DNA of 64,000 nt from Adiantum capillus-veneris. Taxonomy: Eukaryota; Streptophyta; Polypodiopsida; Polypodiales; Pteridaceae. The notes under the pieces are model-generated. The model searched no databases. It had not been told where the DNA came from and saw nothing but the letters and a program-made list of their open reading frames with translations. This document shows positions 48,505 through 61,201 of the stretch, piece after piece (positions within the stretch are counted from its first letter, which is position 1; each line of letters opens with the position of its first letter). The stretch is from the NCBI GenBank assembly GCA_014529385.2, contig CM043943.1, positions 151,971,592 to 152,035,591 on the forward strand, given 5' to 3'. Position numbers and translations under genes: made by a program.

Positions 48505-49590
48505 ATTGCACACCCTCCCCTCCCTCTCTCCCTCTCTCTCTCTCTCTCACACACACATTTCTATATATATATCCCCGTTACGAGGGCCGTCTTTCCTTGT
48601 TAGTAATATAGATGTGTGTGTGTGTGTGTGTGTGTAGAGAGAGAGATGGAAGAGAGAGAAATAGATTGACAGCTGAGAAAAAATCTAGAAAAAGTTTCCA
48701 TCCCCAGATTATGTGGCACAAGTGTTGTGCTCATGTATGACTGTGTGGGTCACTCTAGAGAGTATTTTTAGCACGGTTTTGTGCAGTTTTATGCTATGTA
48801 TGCATATGCATATATAGTGTGAGCTAGGTACAACTCATAGGCAACAAATTCTTAGGTTTACAAGGATTTTGGACAGGTACACTCGTCAATAGTTCTACTC
48901 GTTCATGAGTGAGCTACATAGCCAAGGTTTTGGCAGTTTATGTATGCCATATGTGGTTTTTACTACTGAGACACTGAGTGTTTGTTCATGTTTATGATAC
49001 AAGTTTGGTGAGATTTTGACTTTTTAGTCAATTTATGGGGGAAACTCTGCTAGATTTCTCCCAGATTCTCTCTATGCTTTTTGCATAACTACACTTTACT
49101 CTTTGTTGGTTTAGTGGTTGTGTGTGACTCTTGCGTTGACAGGTATCGAGTTTTTACTCTCACATTGATAAGTTTTGACAATTTGGACACGGATTAGTGT
49201 TTTTGTATCCACTCTTGTAGGAGTGATACTTACATATGCTCGTGTGGCACTGATTACAGGTAGCCATAGGCTATATAGGTTCTATAGGTTTTTGGACCAT
49301 TGTCAAATCTTTGCAGATAGTCTTCTTGTGGGATGCATTTTGTAGATGGAAATGGTGCACAATGCTCTCTAGTGGTGGGATTCTCTGGATGCAGTATGCA
49401 TGCGGACTCACAAACTAGCTCAACCCAATAGACAATATAAAAATAGATAGTATGAAACAATGTCAAGACTAGCAAAGCATACAACAAACTGAAGTAGTAA
49501 ACAAGAAAACCACAAGCCCTCCAAGGCAACACCCTGTATACAAAGTCTAGTTTGTGGCTATGGCCAAATCTGTCCAATCACGAGTACCAC
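47682..49590. other. noncoding, right flank of element A
   Basis: Continuation of the A target. Short frames only. Microsatellites: (TC)35 at 48431-48500, CT/CA mixture 48528-48556, (GT)n 48611-48634 followed by (GA)n. The rest is unassigned. Confidence 0.5.
48431..48500. repeat. (TC)35 microsatellite
   Basis: Uninterrupted 70-bp TC run. Confidence 0.95.
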
Positions 49591-50403
49591 AAAGAGGTAC
49601 AATGGGGATGTAGAGGTTGAGGTGCAATGGACAGTTGAGTGGATGCCAAGGTACAAGGCACAGCTAAAATCACAATGCAACTAGCTAACAAGACTATAAG
49701 ATTCACAGGCCCAACTTGCAAACAACCAAGGTGAGGTGCCCCAAGGGCTAGTGCTCAAGTGTGCAAGCAAGTGCTTTAAATGTGACACACAGTAGACTCT
49801 CACTCTAGGCAAGCAAATGGAAACTTGTATTTGCAACTCACATCATGCTATCTATGTCCACAAGTCGAGGCCATTGCACGGCCACCACATATCTACTGGC
49901 TATTGGAAAATATCTAGCCAAGGAAACTCATGGGCAACTAAAAATATATAATACTAGTGGCCTAGGGTGAGTTTGGCCACTAACCGCCTGGATGGCCACT
50001 GGACGACCACTACTCTTAGTCCATGATTGCTCCTAGCCACCCAAAAAACTGATATCTGGTGGAAGCTATTGAATGTTCTAAAAGGGGTGGCCATAGAACA
50101 ACCACACTCTACATTATCAATGCTATCTCTCTAGCCTTGGTGGTCTGAACCCCACCCTGGTCGATCGATGTGTCCTACTGAGCGCTTGCCGGTGGGTGGC
50201 CCAAGAGCGCCCGTGTGCCTAGACCAAGTATGGTCCAAAAGGAAGACCATGTCCTCTAGAGCATGTCCACCAATGTGTTCATGCAAGCTGAGCCCTGGGT
50301 AGCCCTATAGACCCGCTACAGATGCCTGCCACACTATTCCACTCACCATCCCGGTAAGTGGTCAAGTGAGTGGAGTGGCACACTAATAACATGAAAAGAG
50401 TTG
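49591..50403. other. noncoding, nothing recognised
   Basis: Moderate GC with scattered GGCCAC/GTGGCC-like words and no long frame; no motif recognised. Confidence 0.5.
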
Positions 50404-52640
50404 CTACAAACCAGAACTACCACTAGAAAAGAAAACCACTGAGGTGTTGCAAAGACGATTAGAGGAACTAGAAACTATTGAAAAACCATACCAAAGGTAG
50501 AACCTGGGAATGAAGCAACTGCAACAACTGGGAGAGCATAGTATGTTTAGTGGGCCTTGAAAGGTTCGTGAGGCCCTAAGGGTGTTTTTGTGGATGATTG
50601 GGAGACTATGAGGATAAGGTGCATGGAGCTGGGGCAAGCTGCAGGTGCATGGAGTATGGCGGGAAGGGGTATGGTAGAGGGAAATGGAGAGGGTACTTGT
50701 GGAAACTGTATATGGGAATTGGGTGTTACGGATGGGTAGTAGGATGGATTTGATGATGGTGTGGGTGTAAAAGGTGTGTAGTGGGCATGGAGTGGGGGAA
50801 ATTGCATGAAAGGAAGAGTTGCAGAGACCGCACTATGGCTAGGGGGTACTGATGTAGACAGATCACCAGGACAATGCGGGGCTTGTTGGTGCAATAGCAG
50901 GGAGTTGCAGCAAAGAGATGGAAGCGGTAGCTCATAGAGGAAGACTAAGTAGTGGAGTTGTGGGCGGAGGAAAAGAGCTGGTGGGTAATTTTGAGTTGAT
51001 GCCGTCTACTGTCTCATCCCCTAGAACAACCTATGGAGTGGTAGTCGCTACTAGTAGCCTTAATGGAGAGGATCATGTGGTGTTGAGCTAAAGAGACTCT
51101 AGTGGAGCCAATACTGTGACTTCCTATGGCTCAAGAAACTCCTAAGAAATGTGTGGAATTGCTTGACTAGCCAATGGTGAAGTCGTAGTGAGAGAAAATG
51201 GTGAAGTGCACAACACTGTGGATGGTGCAAGTGGCAAAGATAGTGAGTGGGTATCTTGTGTACTGGGGAGATATAGGAGAGTCGGCGTTGTGCAAGTGAC
51301 AGTGATATAGATGGTGAGAGAAGTGGAGATGGGGTGTGTAGTAGTGAGCAAAAATGTGGTGCTCAAAGGGGGCAAGTGCAGTGACAATCTGAAGGTGAGG
51401 ATGATGGTGGAGAATAGGACAATGAGGGTGGATGAGTGAGTGATGACATACCTATGGAGGACAATGTCGGAGTTGAGTGCGGGATGGTTGAAGTGACTAA
51501 AGATGGTGGTGAAATCTCTGGCTCCGAGATGGTCGTCAAAGCTAGCACCATGAAGGTAGCCAAGGCATGATCGATAGTAGTAGCTCTATATTTCAAACCT
51601 TTATAGTGCTCGACTAGTAAATGAAGGTCCTCTTGTAGTGAAGTAATATGAGCGTCTTGTGCCAAGATAGGAGCAACCTGACAGTTCATGACATGGTGAA
51701 GGTCTTAATTCTCTTTCCCAAGTCTCTCTATCTTGGAAATCTGAGAGTAGTATATTTGTTGGAGCTATGAGTGTAGAGACAGGACTGCTCTTGCCTGATC
51801 AAAAAGTTTCACGGTGTTCGCGTCCGAGTCCAAGAGGACATGACCTTGGTCAAGCCAGACTATCAAGCTAGGGGTGAAAGAAGAAGACGACCCTAGAGTG
51901 GCTGATGCCAAAGAGCATGAAGTGGTGAGGTAACACTACATGAGCAAGCAAAAGGTGGTGGTGGCAGTGTGTCATGAGCAAGCTCTATCAGTAGAGTCGT
52001 CTAACAAACACATGTGGTGAAGATGGGTAACAGCGATTGTGGGGTGCGTGAAAAATAGCATGAAATTCCATGTGAGGTGGTGCTGGTTGTACTGTGAGCG
52101 GTGCTAGAAAGTGATGCAGAGAAGTGGGAAGGTGAGTTATCTTGAGAGAGGTCAATGTGAGGGGGTGATGGATGGGAAACTGAAGTGGGTGGTGGATGTG
52201 AATGTGTAGATGAAGGTGGGCGTGCATGGCGAGGGGTGGATGGTGTAATGGAAAGAGAGGTGTTGTGTTGTGACTTTAAAAAGTATAAAACTCCCAAGAG
52301 AGCTAGGAAAGTACCCAAGCTTCTTGGAGTCATGTTGTCGTTATACGAGGCAACGGGGAGGTGGATTTTCTTTTGCCCTTGTCGATAGTAGAAGGGAAAT
52401 TTGAACCCGATGCTGACTCAGGGAGACATGCCGAATTGGATGCAGATGTTGATGCTGAAATGGATGCAGCTATAATGTGCCTAGCCTTACGTGAAAATAT
52501 AACCTCATCTATGTACCAAATCAGTAGTGGAGTGGAATGTTATCTAAAGCATTGGTGGTTGTTGGTCTATTGCGCATTTTGCTCTTTCTCGTGCAAGTGA
52601 TCTAAAATGAGTTTGTGGAATGGGAATGGGGTGCGAGTGA
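50404..52640 (-). pseudogene. degenerate Pro/Ser/Thr-rich coding-like stretch
   Basis: On the minus strand several frames are open for 70-115 codons and rich in Pro, Ser, Thr and His. Around 51860-51400 one frame is readable through two stops: IVWLDQGHVLLDSDANTVKL, FDQARAVLSLHS, LQQIYYSQISKIERLGKEN and HITSLQEDLHLLVEHYKG, possibly a coiled coil. Near 52290-52330 MTPRSLGTFLALLGVLYF looks hydrophobic. It may be an eroded retroelement or host gene; composition bias could also produce it. Confidence 0.25.
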
Positions 52641-53519
52641 TCGAGCAGCAATACACGTCATAAATGGTGTGAGCCTATTGAGGCTTGGCCATGCTACCAG
52701 GTTCTAGTTGTGCTCTAAATAATAAATATGTTTATAGATTATTGAAGATTTTGCCATTTTTTGTAAAGGTGGAATGGGAGGGCGAGAGCAAATCATTGGT
52801 AGTTGACACTACTTCCTCGACTAAGGAATATTGCTTGTGACCATGATATACTCTATTATTATTAGAAAATGTTGTAGATGCAGTATGCAAGTTGATGATG
52901 GTGCCAAGCATTTCTAATGTGATCGTCCTGCTAGCCAGCGACATAAAAAAGTTGGTACAATTTTTGAGAGGATAATGAGTACCTCCGAATGTTGCAAAAT
53001 CCAGTGTACGGAGGCCCAAGACAGTGAGGTGGACGCCACTGAAGACCGTATCCAAGGGGTGATATGGTAAGGCGGTCTCAAAGTTGACCAGAGAGCTGCA
53101 TGTCCGTGATGGACTTCGAAGCTACTACCGTTGGGGAGTCCTCATCATCAATATCTTCAGTTGCATGCTCTGATGTGTGCTCCTTGGTGAATGTATCTTC
53201 ATGCTCAAGAAGACCACTAAATATGTCTCAATCGTCTACCACCTCTCAGCTACGGAGATGTAGAATGGTCAGCTGGTCGGCATCCTTGTTATACTCAATA
53301 TCATTTGAGAAACTGTTACAAGGGGAATCGCCAAGCAAGTATATATCATCCAAAGACGGCTCTTGTAAATCTGATTGGCACACCATCTAGGAATGATAGC
53401 GAGAAAGAAAGAAGTGTCTATGAGAAAGAGGAGTGAGAAAGAAGGGCGAATGTGCTCTCTTTGAATGTGGTCAAAGAGAGTGATGCCTGGAGGGAAGAGG
53501 TCAGTAGGGGTGGGGCGAT
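52641..53519. other. noncoding, nothing recognised
   Basis: Frames on both strands are short and without motifs. Composition shifts to purine-rich towards the right. Confidence 0.45.
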
Positions 53520-54770
53520 CTGAGAGAGTGCGAGTGTACAAGTAGAGGGGAAGGGATGTGAGAGGGTGATAGGGAGGCAGGGTGAGTAAGAAGGTATAGC
53601 GGGTTGGTTAGGTTGGGCAAGGAAGAGATAGTTGGGTAGGGATTGAGGCAAGGTAAGGCAAGGGAAAGGAGGGGGTTGGGTAGGGTTGGGGAGTGGTAAA
53701 GTGTTGGGCGGGGCCAGGTCGAGGCCGGCTAGGAGGTTGGACTGGTTGAGGGAACAAAGGGGACGAGGCAGGGAAGGGTTAGCAAAAGGGTTCTGGGAGA
53801 GGTAAGGGGGGTTGGTCAGAGGAGAGGGTGTTGGGCAGGGTCGATTGAGGCGAGCAAGGGTTGGGTTGGGGCAAGGCAAGGGGGTTGGGTTGGAGCAGGG
53901 CAGGGCAAGGGTGAGTGCTAGTAGAGGGTAGGGGGAGGGAGTGAGGGGTTGGGTAAAGGCAAGGCCAAGGGGTTGGGTTAGGACAAGGCAAGGCGAGGGG
54001 AGGTGAGAGGGTAGAGTGTTGAGGGCAAGAGGGTAGGGGGAGGCAGCGAGGCGGTTGGGTGGGTCCAAGACAAGGCAAGCAAGGGATTGGGTTGGGTGAG
54101 GTGGTGAGGGGGCTGGGTTGGGGCTAGGCAGGGGTGAGGGGCGGTGAGAGAGTAGGGGGCCGAGGGAGAGAGGGTAGGGGGAAAGAGCAAGGGGTTTGGG
54201 TAGAGGCAAGGAGAGGGGGTTGGGTTAGGGCAAGGCAGGGGCGAGGGAAGGTGAGAGGGTAGGGGGTCTAGGGTGAGAGGGTAGGGGGAGGGAGCAACGA
54301 GGCAAGGGCGAGTGTAGGGGGTCGAGGGAAAGTGGGTAGGGGAGGGGGTTGGGTAGAGGTGAGGGGAGGGGATTGAGTTAGGGGAAGGCAAGGGCCAGTG
54401 AGGGGTGGGTGAGTAGTAAGGGGAGGGGGTTGAGGGTGAGGGTCACGGGAGGGGAGGCGAGCGGGTAGGGGCTCAAGGGCGAGAGGGTAGGGGGAGGGGG
54501 TTGGGTAGAGGCGATGAGAGGGGTTGGGTTAGAGCAAGGGCAGGGGTAGGGGCAAGTGAGGACGAGGGGCTAGTAGCAAAGGGCAGGGGTTGGGTTAGAG
54601 CAAGGGCAGGGGTAGGGGCAAGTGAGGACGAGGGGCTAGTAGCAAAGGATCAAGGGTGAGGGGGCGAGTGAGTAAAGGGTGAGGGGTTGGTGGCAAAGGA
54701 TCAAGGGTGAGGGGGCAAGTGGTTCGAGTGCGAGTGGTAGGGCGTAGGCGAAGGTTAATGGGTGGGACGA
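53520..54770. repeat. G-rich minisatellite-like block
   Basis: About 1.2 kb, very rich in G and poor in C on the plus strand, made of shuffled words such as GAGAGGGTAGGGGGAGG, GGGGTTGGGTTAGGGCAAGG and AGGCGAGGGGAGGTG, recurring about every 85-145 bp. A 66-bp unit at 54521-54586 is repeated at 54587-54652 with about 62 identical bases. The Pro/Leu-rich minus-strand frames here are a composition effect. Confidence 0.88.
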
Positions 54771-54780
54771 GGAGGAAGGA

Positions 54781-54811
54781 TTATTTTATTTTATTTATTT
54801 ATTTATTTATT
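54781..54811. repeat. (TTTA)n-type microsatellite
   Basis: ATTTTATTTTATTTATTT... about 31 bp at the edge of the G-rich block. Confidence 0.9.
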
Positions 54812-55424
54812 GTATTATTATTTTTAATAGTTGTAACAATGAAGGAGAAGTGCGAGGAAGAATACATAGGAGGGATAGAAAAGATAACATATGGGAGACA
54901 TTTAGTGAACATTGAACCAGAAAAATCAATCAACAATCGACAACTGATACAACGAAGAGATGAATTGCAATTCAAGCACAATCATGCCACTAGAAACCTT
55001 CTTTTTCTAGTTCATCTTCAAAAAATTGTCTGACTTTCCTACTAGGATGTGTCTAGATGTGACAATCTCGGAGGCAAAGAGTAGCGAGTGTGCGAGTTAC
55101 ACCGATGGCTGGTTCTTCTTTGAGATGAGGTAGGCGTCGTTCTAGAGGCGGTGGTTGTTGTGGTAGCGGTTCTACCGATGCGTCCACACCACCGAGAGAG
55201 CGTCCATCACTCTCTTCAGTAGATAGTTCACTGGTTGGCACACGATGTACCCCTTGGGGATCACACGAGCATGATCCTAGCAAGGTGTAACAGACTAGGG
55301 ATGGCGGATAGGGTCGAAAAAACCATACAACCAAGGATTTGGTAGCTCTATATACATTTCAATTTGGCCACTCTGTGATGGACATTTGGGATGATCAAGA
55401 TGATGAAAGAGAGAATTACATTGT
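54812..55424. other. noncoding, left flank of element D
   Basis: Frames of 60-108 codons without recognisable motifs on both strands. Sequence ends at the LTR start. Confidence 0.5.
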
Positions 55425-56310
55425 TGTTAGCAGCAAGCTAACCCATTGAATATTTTTTGGGAGCTTTAATTGTAAAAACACTTATTTTCTATATAATCAA
55501 GAATATTATAACTCCTATTTCCCATATGGATATTGTAATCGATGAGCTGGGGCTATAAGCTTCTAGATTGTATCAACTTATCCTTAGCTAGAGCTCCCAA
55601 ATTATTAAGTTTTTGACCAAAGAAACCTTGGCTAAGGTATAAATGTCATTTTTTGTAAGTTATTGTTAAGTTTTGGATAATAGAAACACAGAGTGAGCTA
55701 ACGACGTTCACTTCTCTCCTTCTCGCGCTTCCTACTCCCTTTTCGGTTGTCACATTGCAGTGCGGTCTATTGCATTGCAATCGCAAGTAAGAGCTCTATG
55801 CATTGACGTAAACATATCATGGTAAACCATAGCTTTTGGCGTCATCAATCCGCAGCCTAATTTCATCATAAGTAGGAATTTAAGCTAGGAAATCACAAAG
55901 TAAGCATAGGCAAGATATTGGGGCATCATTGCTAAGCATTAAGATGCATTCGGGGTCAAAAACGACTAGGTATCGCAATTTTTGTACTTCATCAAAAGTG
56001 AGATTTAAGACCATAAGCATGTGTGCTTAGGTCTTATATACATGTCCTAGAAGTTTTGTAACATTCGGGTGTTGTTTGATGCTGTAACAATTATGATTTG
56101 TTTGCCGATTAGCGATTAGCTTTTGGACTTAGGTCATTTGAGTGTAGCTTGTGTTAGATGCAAGTTGTCTATTGTTTTCCAAGAGATTGACACCCTCTTA
56201 TAGCCTCTATGTACTAGTCGAATCAGTTTCGTCCCATGGAGTAACAATTATGTTCGTGGTTCTCACTATGTCTGCAATAAAATAGGAGTGAGGTTAGTAC
56301 CCATCCCACA
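55425..56310 (+). repeat. 5' LTR of element D
   Basis: TGTTAGCAGCAAGCTAAC at 55425 (a start at 55422 is also possible) to ATCCCACA at 56310, 886 bp. The first bases resemble the LTR of A; the part after the TATA box resembles the LTR of C. Confidence 0.75.
55638..55644 (+). promoter_or_regulatory. LTR TATA box
   Basis: TATAAAT in GCTAAGGTATAAATG, aligned with TATAAAAG at 12319 in element C. Confidence 0.45.
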
Positions 56311-56312
56311 TT

Positions 56313-56330
56313 TGGCACCGCTGCCGGGGA
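56313..56330 (+). other. primer-binding site, tRNA-Asp
   Basis: TGGCACCGCTGCCGGGGA, 2 bp after the LTR; 16 of 18 bases match the complement of tRNA-Asp. One mismatch is a CG to CA change. Confidence 0.9.
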
Positions 56331-56879
56331 CAAATAGAGCTAACTAGGGAAAAACAAGAGCGTCTTGTGTAGTTGTCCTTTAACTTTCTCTAGGATCACC
56401 TAGAGTAAAACTTTCTCTTTAAAAACCGCATAGCTTAAGAGTGTCGTCTTTTGCTGTGTAGAGGTAGCTTGGAAGTAGGTTGTACTTGCTAAGTACCTTG
56501 TAGGATTGTAGGATTAGATTAGGATTTTGAGAATGATTGATGGACAAGACAAGTCTTAAGATCAAGTCTCAGAAAACCATTAAAAACAAGAAAACAAGTG
56601 TTTGTGGACACCTTCCACAACCCAATTGCAAAAGAACTTAGGAGTAGGGTAAGTAGAATCTGAGGTGGGATCTCAAATCATTGCTCCCTTCAAAAGAATC
56701 AATTGTGAGTTATTTATGTGAAGTTGCAGAATTTCACGTCTACGACTTGAAACAACACCAAAAGACTGTCAACCACTGGCTAGAGATTATGCTCTAAAAG
56801 TTGTATGTACCAGTGGTAAGCTTAAAGATGCATTTGAGGTAAATTTTCAAGAGTTTGTAAAAACTCAAATTAGTTACAT

Positions 56880-57900
56880 TTTCTTGAGAATTTAGGCCAT
56901 TTAGTTTTGACTTGAGTCACAGGCTTAAAACATGTCATAAAAAAACTGTCCATTGAAAAAATTGCAAAAAGTATTCATTTTAGGCCAAAAGTAAATAATC
57001 GCGATTATTAACTTTTATCTTAAAATTGACCAACGTATCAACCAGAGACTCTATGCATGATTACAAACATCTTCTGTAAAGGCTCATAGAATTTGGATCA
57101 AAAAGAAAACGAAAACCTTGATAAACACTAAAATCTGTACTGATTATCGAGAAATTGAGTTTGACTTGGTAAATCTTGCTTAAATTTAGTGAAACTTGAC
57201 TCGGAGGCTTAAATTGAAGTGTTTAACATGTGTATATGCTCAGATGACCAAAAGTATGCAAAAATTTGTCAGAAGTAAATAATCGCGATTATTTACTTTT
57301 GTCCTATTTTTTAACTTTTATGATCAACCAAGCATACCACAAGTGCAATGTTGAACCCTCATATCAAATTTGATAAGATTTGGATCATTAAAGTGGAAAT
57401 TGTGGCCATTTGAAAAGTCAATCTACAGACACATAATTGTTGACAAATTGAGCAAAATTTATCCAAACTTGGTGAAACTTGGCTAGGGACCTTAAGTTGA
57501 GTTGCTTAACCAGTTTGTATCAACATTTTGGCAAAAAGTTGCCAAAAAAATCTCAGAAATAATCGTGATTATTTACATCTGCTTCAGAATTGAACATTTT
57601 TGCATAATTGAGTATACCACAAGGTCAAGCATATCAAGTAGAATCCACAAATAAAATTTGGTGAAATTTGAATCACAAAAATGAGACTTAAGCCAGATTC
57701 TCAAAAATCAAGCTTACGGAGACTAAACAGTCGATAACTTGGTTAAATCTTGTTCAAACTCACTAAAACTTGTCGAGAGACTTCAACAAGGTGTCTATAT
57801 GGCAAAACAATTCTAAAAAGTGAGAAGCCCAAGAGACAAGATTTTGGACTTTTGAGATTGTATAGGGTTAGAACAACATAATACAAGGCCACTGGTCAAG
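56880..57900 (+). repeat. leader of about 284-bp tandem units with palindromes (D)
   Basis: Palindromes TAAATAATCGCGATTATTTA-like at 56991-57012, 57275-57296 (perfect over 22 bp) and 57556-57576, spaced 284 and 281 bp. Flanking blocks match those in C. The fourth unit is cut short near 57820, where AAAAAGTGAGAAGCCCAAGAG joins two unit parts. Confidence 0.87.
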
Positions 57901-58233
57901 TTTGGAGTCCATCGGATCCAAATCAGTACACGTTAGCTCAGTTTCCAGATTGCAGATTAGTCCTTTAGCTCTTTGCAGGGATAAAATCTCAATGTCTCAT
58001 TTGCTGACTCACTTAGCTCAGATTGAAGTGATATACATAGACCAATCACAATAGTTAGCAAAAATTGTACAGTCTTAAAGAGAAAATTGCTAACTTGGTT
58101 AAAACTGACACAGAAACCACGTTGCAAGCAAAGAATTGAGAGCTTGACAAAAGTTGAACTCAAGTCAAGTGGAAGAAATGGATAGCAATTCGATCCACTG
58201 ATAAATACTCTAACCAGGGCTTAACAAGTCTAT

Positions 58234-59760
58234 ATGTATCTTAGATTTGGTTGTATACTAGCAAATCAAGGCATATTTGGAGAGACCGCTAGTAGGGTAT
58301 CCACCGAAGAGAGTGTGAATCAAGGTGATCACTTGGGCAGTATCTTTGAAGAAGTCTCAGACACCTATTCCGACTCAACAGCTGAAATGTCTTCCTGTTC
58401 GACTCATTCTGGAACCGGAATGACAGTGCGATATAAGCACATACTCACCTTTTATAAGACTAATGGCCATGGAGATCAGGTTTACCTGGATCCTAATGAA
58501 GAGTATGTCGTTCACATTGATGACCATGACATAGAGTTTGAAGAGGAAATCAGGGCAAACAAACAAGGGAAGTTGTATATGGATAAAAACGGGACTCAGT
58601 ATTTAAAAGTTGAAAATCCTGATGTGATAGAAAAATGGGGGTTAGAAGTGAATACCATAATTTTGGATATGGCAGCAAAAGAAGGCCCACCGACTTTAGA
58701 ATTTGAGGGATACGATCAAGTTGATCTAAAACCTTTGAAACGGCTTAGCACAGATAATTCTAGGATTGGAGTCTATTATTGGGAGGATAGGAACGTCAGG
58801 GATCTTTTATGGACCTCTCATGCCAAATGAGGACAGTTAACACCCATGAAGATCATCTATATCTTCAAAATTAAAGATAATGGTTCAAGATATCTATCAA
58901 CTTACCTATATAGGGATTGTTATAACAATAACTTTGTTATGATGAGTCCAGAGGAAGTAGAACATACCAAATACCAAGGGTACTCTATAAGAGATTGGAT
59001 ATTTGGCCAAGGACCAGAAATTATTCCAAGAGAGGAACTCCACGAGAGATCTTTTGGGAGCAATGTTAAAAAACCCGAACCTACCTCATCACAAAGAAAA
59101 CCAAGTGACATTAAAGCCACTCTAGGGCTACATGAATCACTATTTCCAACATATTGGTTTATAGGACTCGAGACAGGACCAACTGCCATAAGAGTTGGAG
59201 CTGAGCCAAATAGACGTGTCAGACCAGCTGATTTTCAAAAATGGATCGGAAAATACAATGGATCTAGGGATCCATATGACCACTTAGCAAGCTTTAAGCA
59301 AGTGCTAAGAGCAGAACGCATATTTGAGTTCCACACTCAATTTGAGGGATTTGAAATGACATTAAAAGGAAAAGCGTTGAAATAGTTCCAAAACATTCCA
59401 CCAAGGTCAATCATGGACCTAAATACTTTAGCCCATGGAATTGTAGCTGCATGTTCCAAAACTGGGATCAAACATAATACTGTAGCTCAAATCTATAGCT
59501 TCAAGGAGAAACAAGGTGAGTCTGTTAGGGATTGTGCAACTAGGATAAAGCAATACATTGCAAGATGCCCAGAATTAGAGATACCAGTAGAGGAAATACT
59601 AGTTCCATTATTTCTAGAGGGATTGCTAAACAAAGAACTTCATGCTATACTCTATAGCAAGAAGCATATGACCCTATAAGAGTGTGTATCATATGCTATT
59701 GATTTGGGAGACAATTGTGATATTTTCAATGAATAAGATGTCTCTAAGGATACTCAGAGT
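58234..59760 (+). pseudogene. gypsy Gag (capsid) of element D
   Basis: 58234-58830 is an acidic N-terminal part (YVVHIDDHDIEFEEEIRANK). After a stop, 58846-59385 leads into the Retrotrans_gag-type core: FQKWIGKYNGSRDPYDHLAS, TQFEGFEMTLKGKALK. A TAG replaces the expected Trp, then FQNIPPRSIMDLNTLA and IYSFKEKQGESVRDCATRIK (59413-59679) complete it. This domain forms the particle shell. At least three stops (TGA 58828, TAG 59383, TAA 59677) interrupt it. Confidence 0.72.
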
Positions 59761-60264
59761 GAGAAAACAACATCCTCAAAATCGACACAAGTTGGAACAG
59801 CTACTGTAGCACCACTTACAGTTATAGAAGACATGCTCAAAAGGATGAACGAAATGATGAATAACATGCAAAAAACACCTATGAGAGGACCATGGCAAGG
59901 GATACCTCAATAGGGACAACCAATTAGGCCACAAAAATGGTGTGCTATCGAGGGTAAATAGACAAACCATGAGACCAATGAGTGCTATTATCGACCAAAG
60001 TATGATGAAAATGTTCGGTATGTGCCTATGAGACCACAAGGACAACCCATGTACAGACATCAGCCTAATATGGCCCCAACACAAAGACCACCGATGGGTA
60101 TGGAAAGACCACAACCAGTGTTGGGTCAACAACCTCCATATCATGTACATAATGCTTGTAAAGTACATGCATTCAGAAGGAGTCATAGATGAACAAGCAC
60201 TAGTGCCTATTACACCTTATGTTGAGCTTAACCCATCTACAGTAATGGTAGAAGGGGAGTACTT

Positions 60265-61200
60265 GTGACTTATGCTACACCAAAGCTTACACCGATGTAC
60301 TATGTAGCTAATCAAGGTGTTAGACCTCCTATGGTAAGACCCATGATTAAGCCAAGGGCTGGAAACTGCCATAATTGTGGTGCAGATGATCATTGGAAAC
60401 ATGAATGCCCAAAACCTGATAAGAACATTAAGCCTATTGAAGCTTTTTGTACACAATGTTGCAAAAAGGGTGGACACTTCCCTGAAGATTGTCCAAAAAA
60501 TCCGTTAAACAAAGAAAAAGCAATGGTGAATGCAGACCAAGTGATGCCTAGCAGCTCTTCAGAAATCAAACCTATTGTTCCAATCAAGGTGATCACTAGA
60601 GCCTAAGCTAAGAAAAAGAAACATAACTCCTCTTATGAATAAGAGAATACTAAAATTTTCTCTCAAAAGACCAAGAAAAGAAGAAATCAAAGATATGAGA
60701 TAAGGAAACATAAACAAAAGGATGAAATTGAAGAAAAAGACAAGAAACTATTCCAGGAAAGAGTGAAAGAAACTGGGAGTGAGATCAAAGAAACCACAAT
60801 GAAATCTGGAGGATCAATTTTGGTAGAATTTTTTTTTGAGCCAATCAATACAACCTTGGAATCTTTCCAAGCGGGACTTAAAGCAGGCTAAAACATGAAA
60901 AACAAATATAAAAACTATCCTTCTCTAGATATGGAAGCAGCTAAGCTTGAAGCTTATCAAAATTTGGTAAGAATTACTCAAGAGATGCTGGAAAAACAAA
61001 AACCCAAGCTTGAGAGTATAGCAAAACCGGAGGAGCTTGTGGTAGAAACCAATTAAAAAAAATCCAAAGTGGTGGTAGAATCCCACCTTGAAACTAAAGA
61101 GCCAAAACTAGTAGTGCCTGACAATGAAGATGCTTTAGATGGAATTCCACTCGGAGAGGAAGACTGGCTAGGACGTTTATGTAAAAAAGTGAGAGAGATA
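60265..61200 (+). pseudogene. nucleocapsid with two zinc knuckles and linker (D)
   Basis: CHNCGADDHWKHEC (60368-60409) is a standard CX2CX4HX4C knuckle; CTQCCKKGGHFPEDC (about 60449-60493) has CX2CX5HX4C spacing. Upstream, before 60000, WCAIEGK*TNHETNEC suggests a further Cys/His site. A Lys/Glu-rich linker with stops follows to the protease (LDGIPLGEEDW near 61138), homologous to 7881-8300 in B. Confidence 0.7.
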
Positions 61201-61201
61201 A

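Noticed and set aside
53418-54391. Long Pro/Leu/Ser-rich minus-strand frames (up to 263 codons)
   Set aside because: They follow from the C-rich minus strand of a minisatellite with few stop codons; no domain or start context supports a gene.
53520-54770. Interstitial telomere interpretation of GGGTTAGGG-like words
   Set aside because: Words are not in a regular TTTAGGG array; they are part of a longer, variable G-rich unit.
55053-55334. 93-codon minus-strand frame before element D
   Set aside because: No recognised motif and no supporting context; probably chance.
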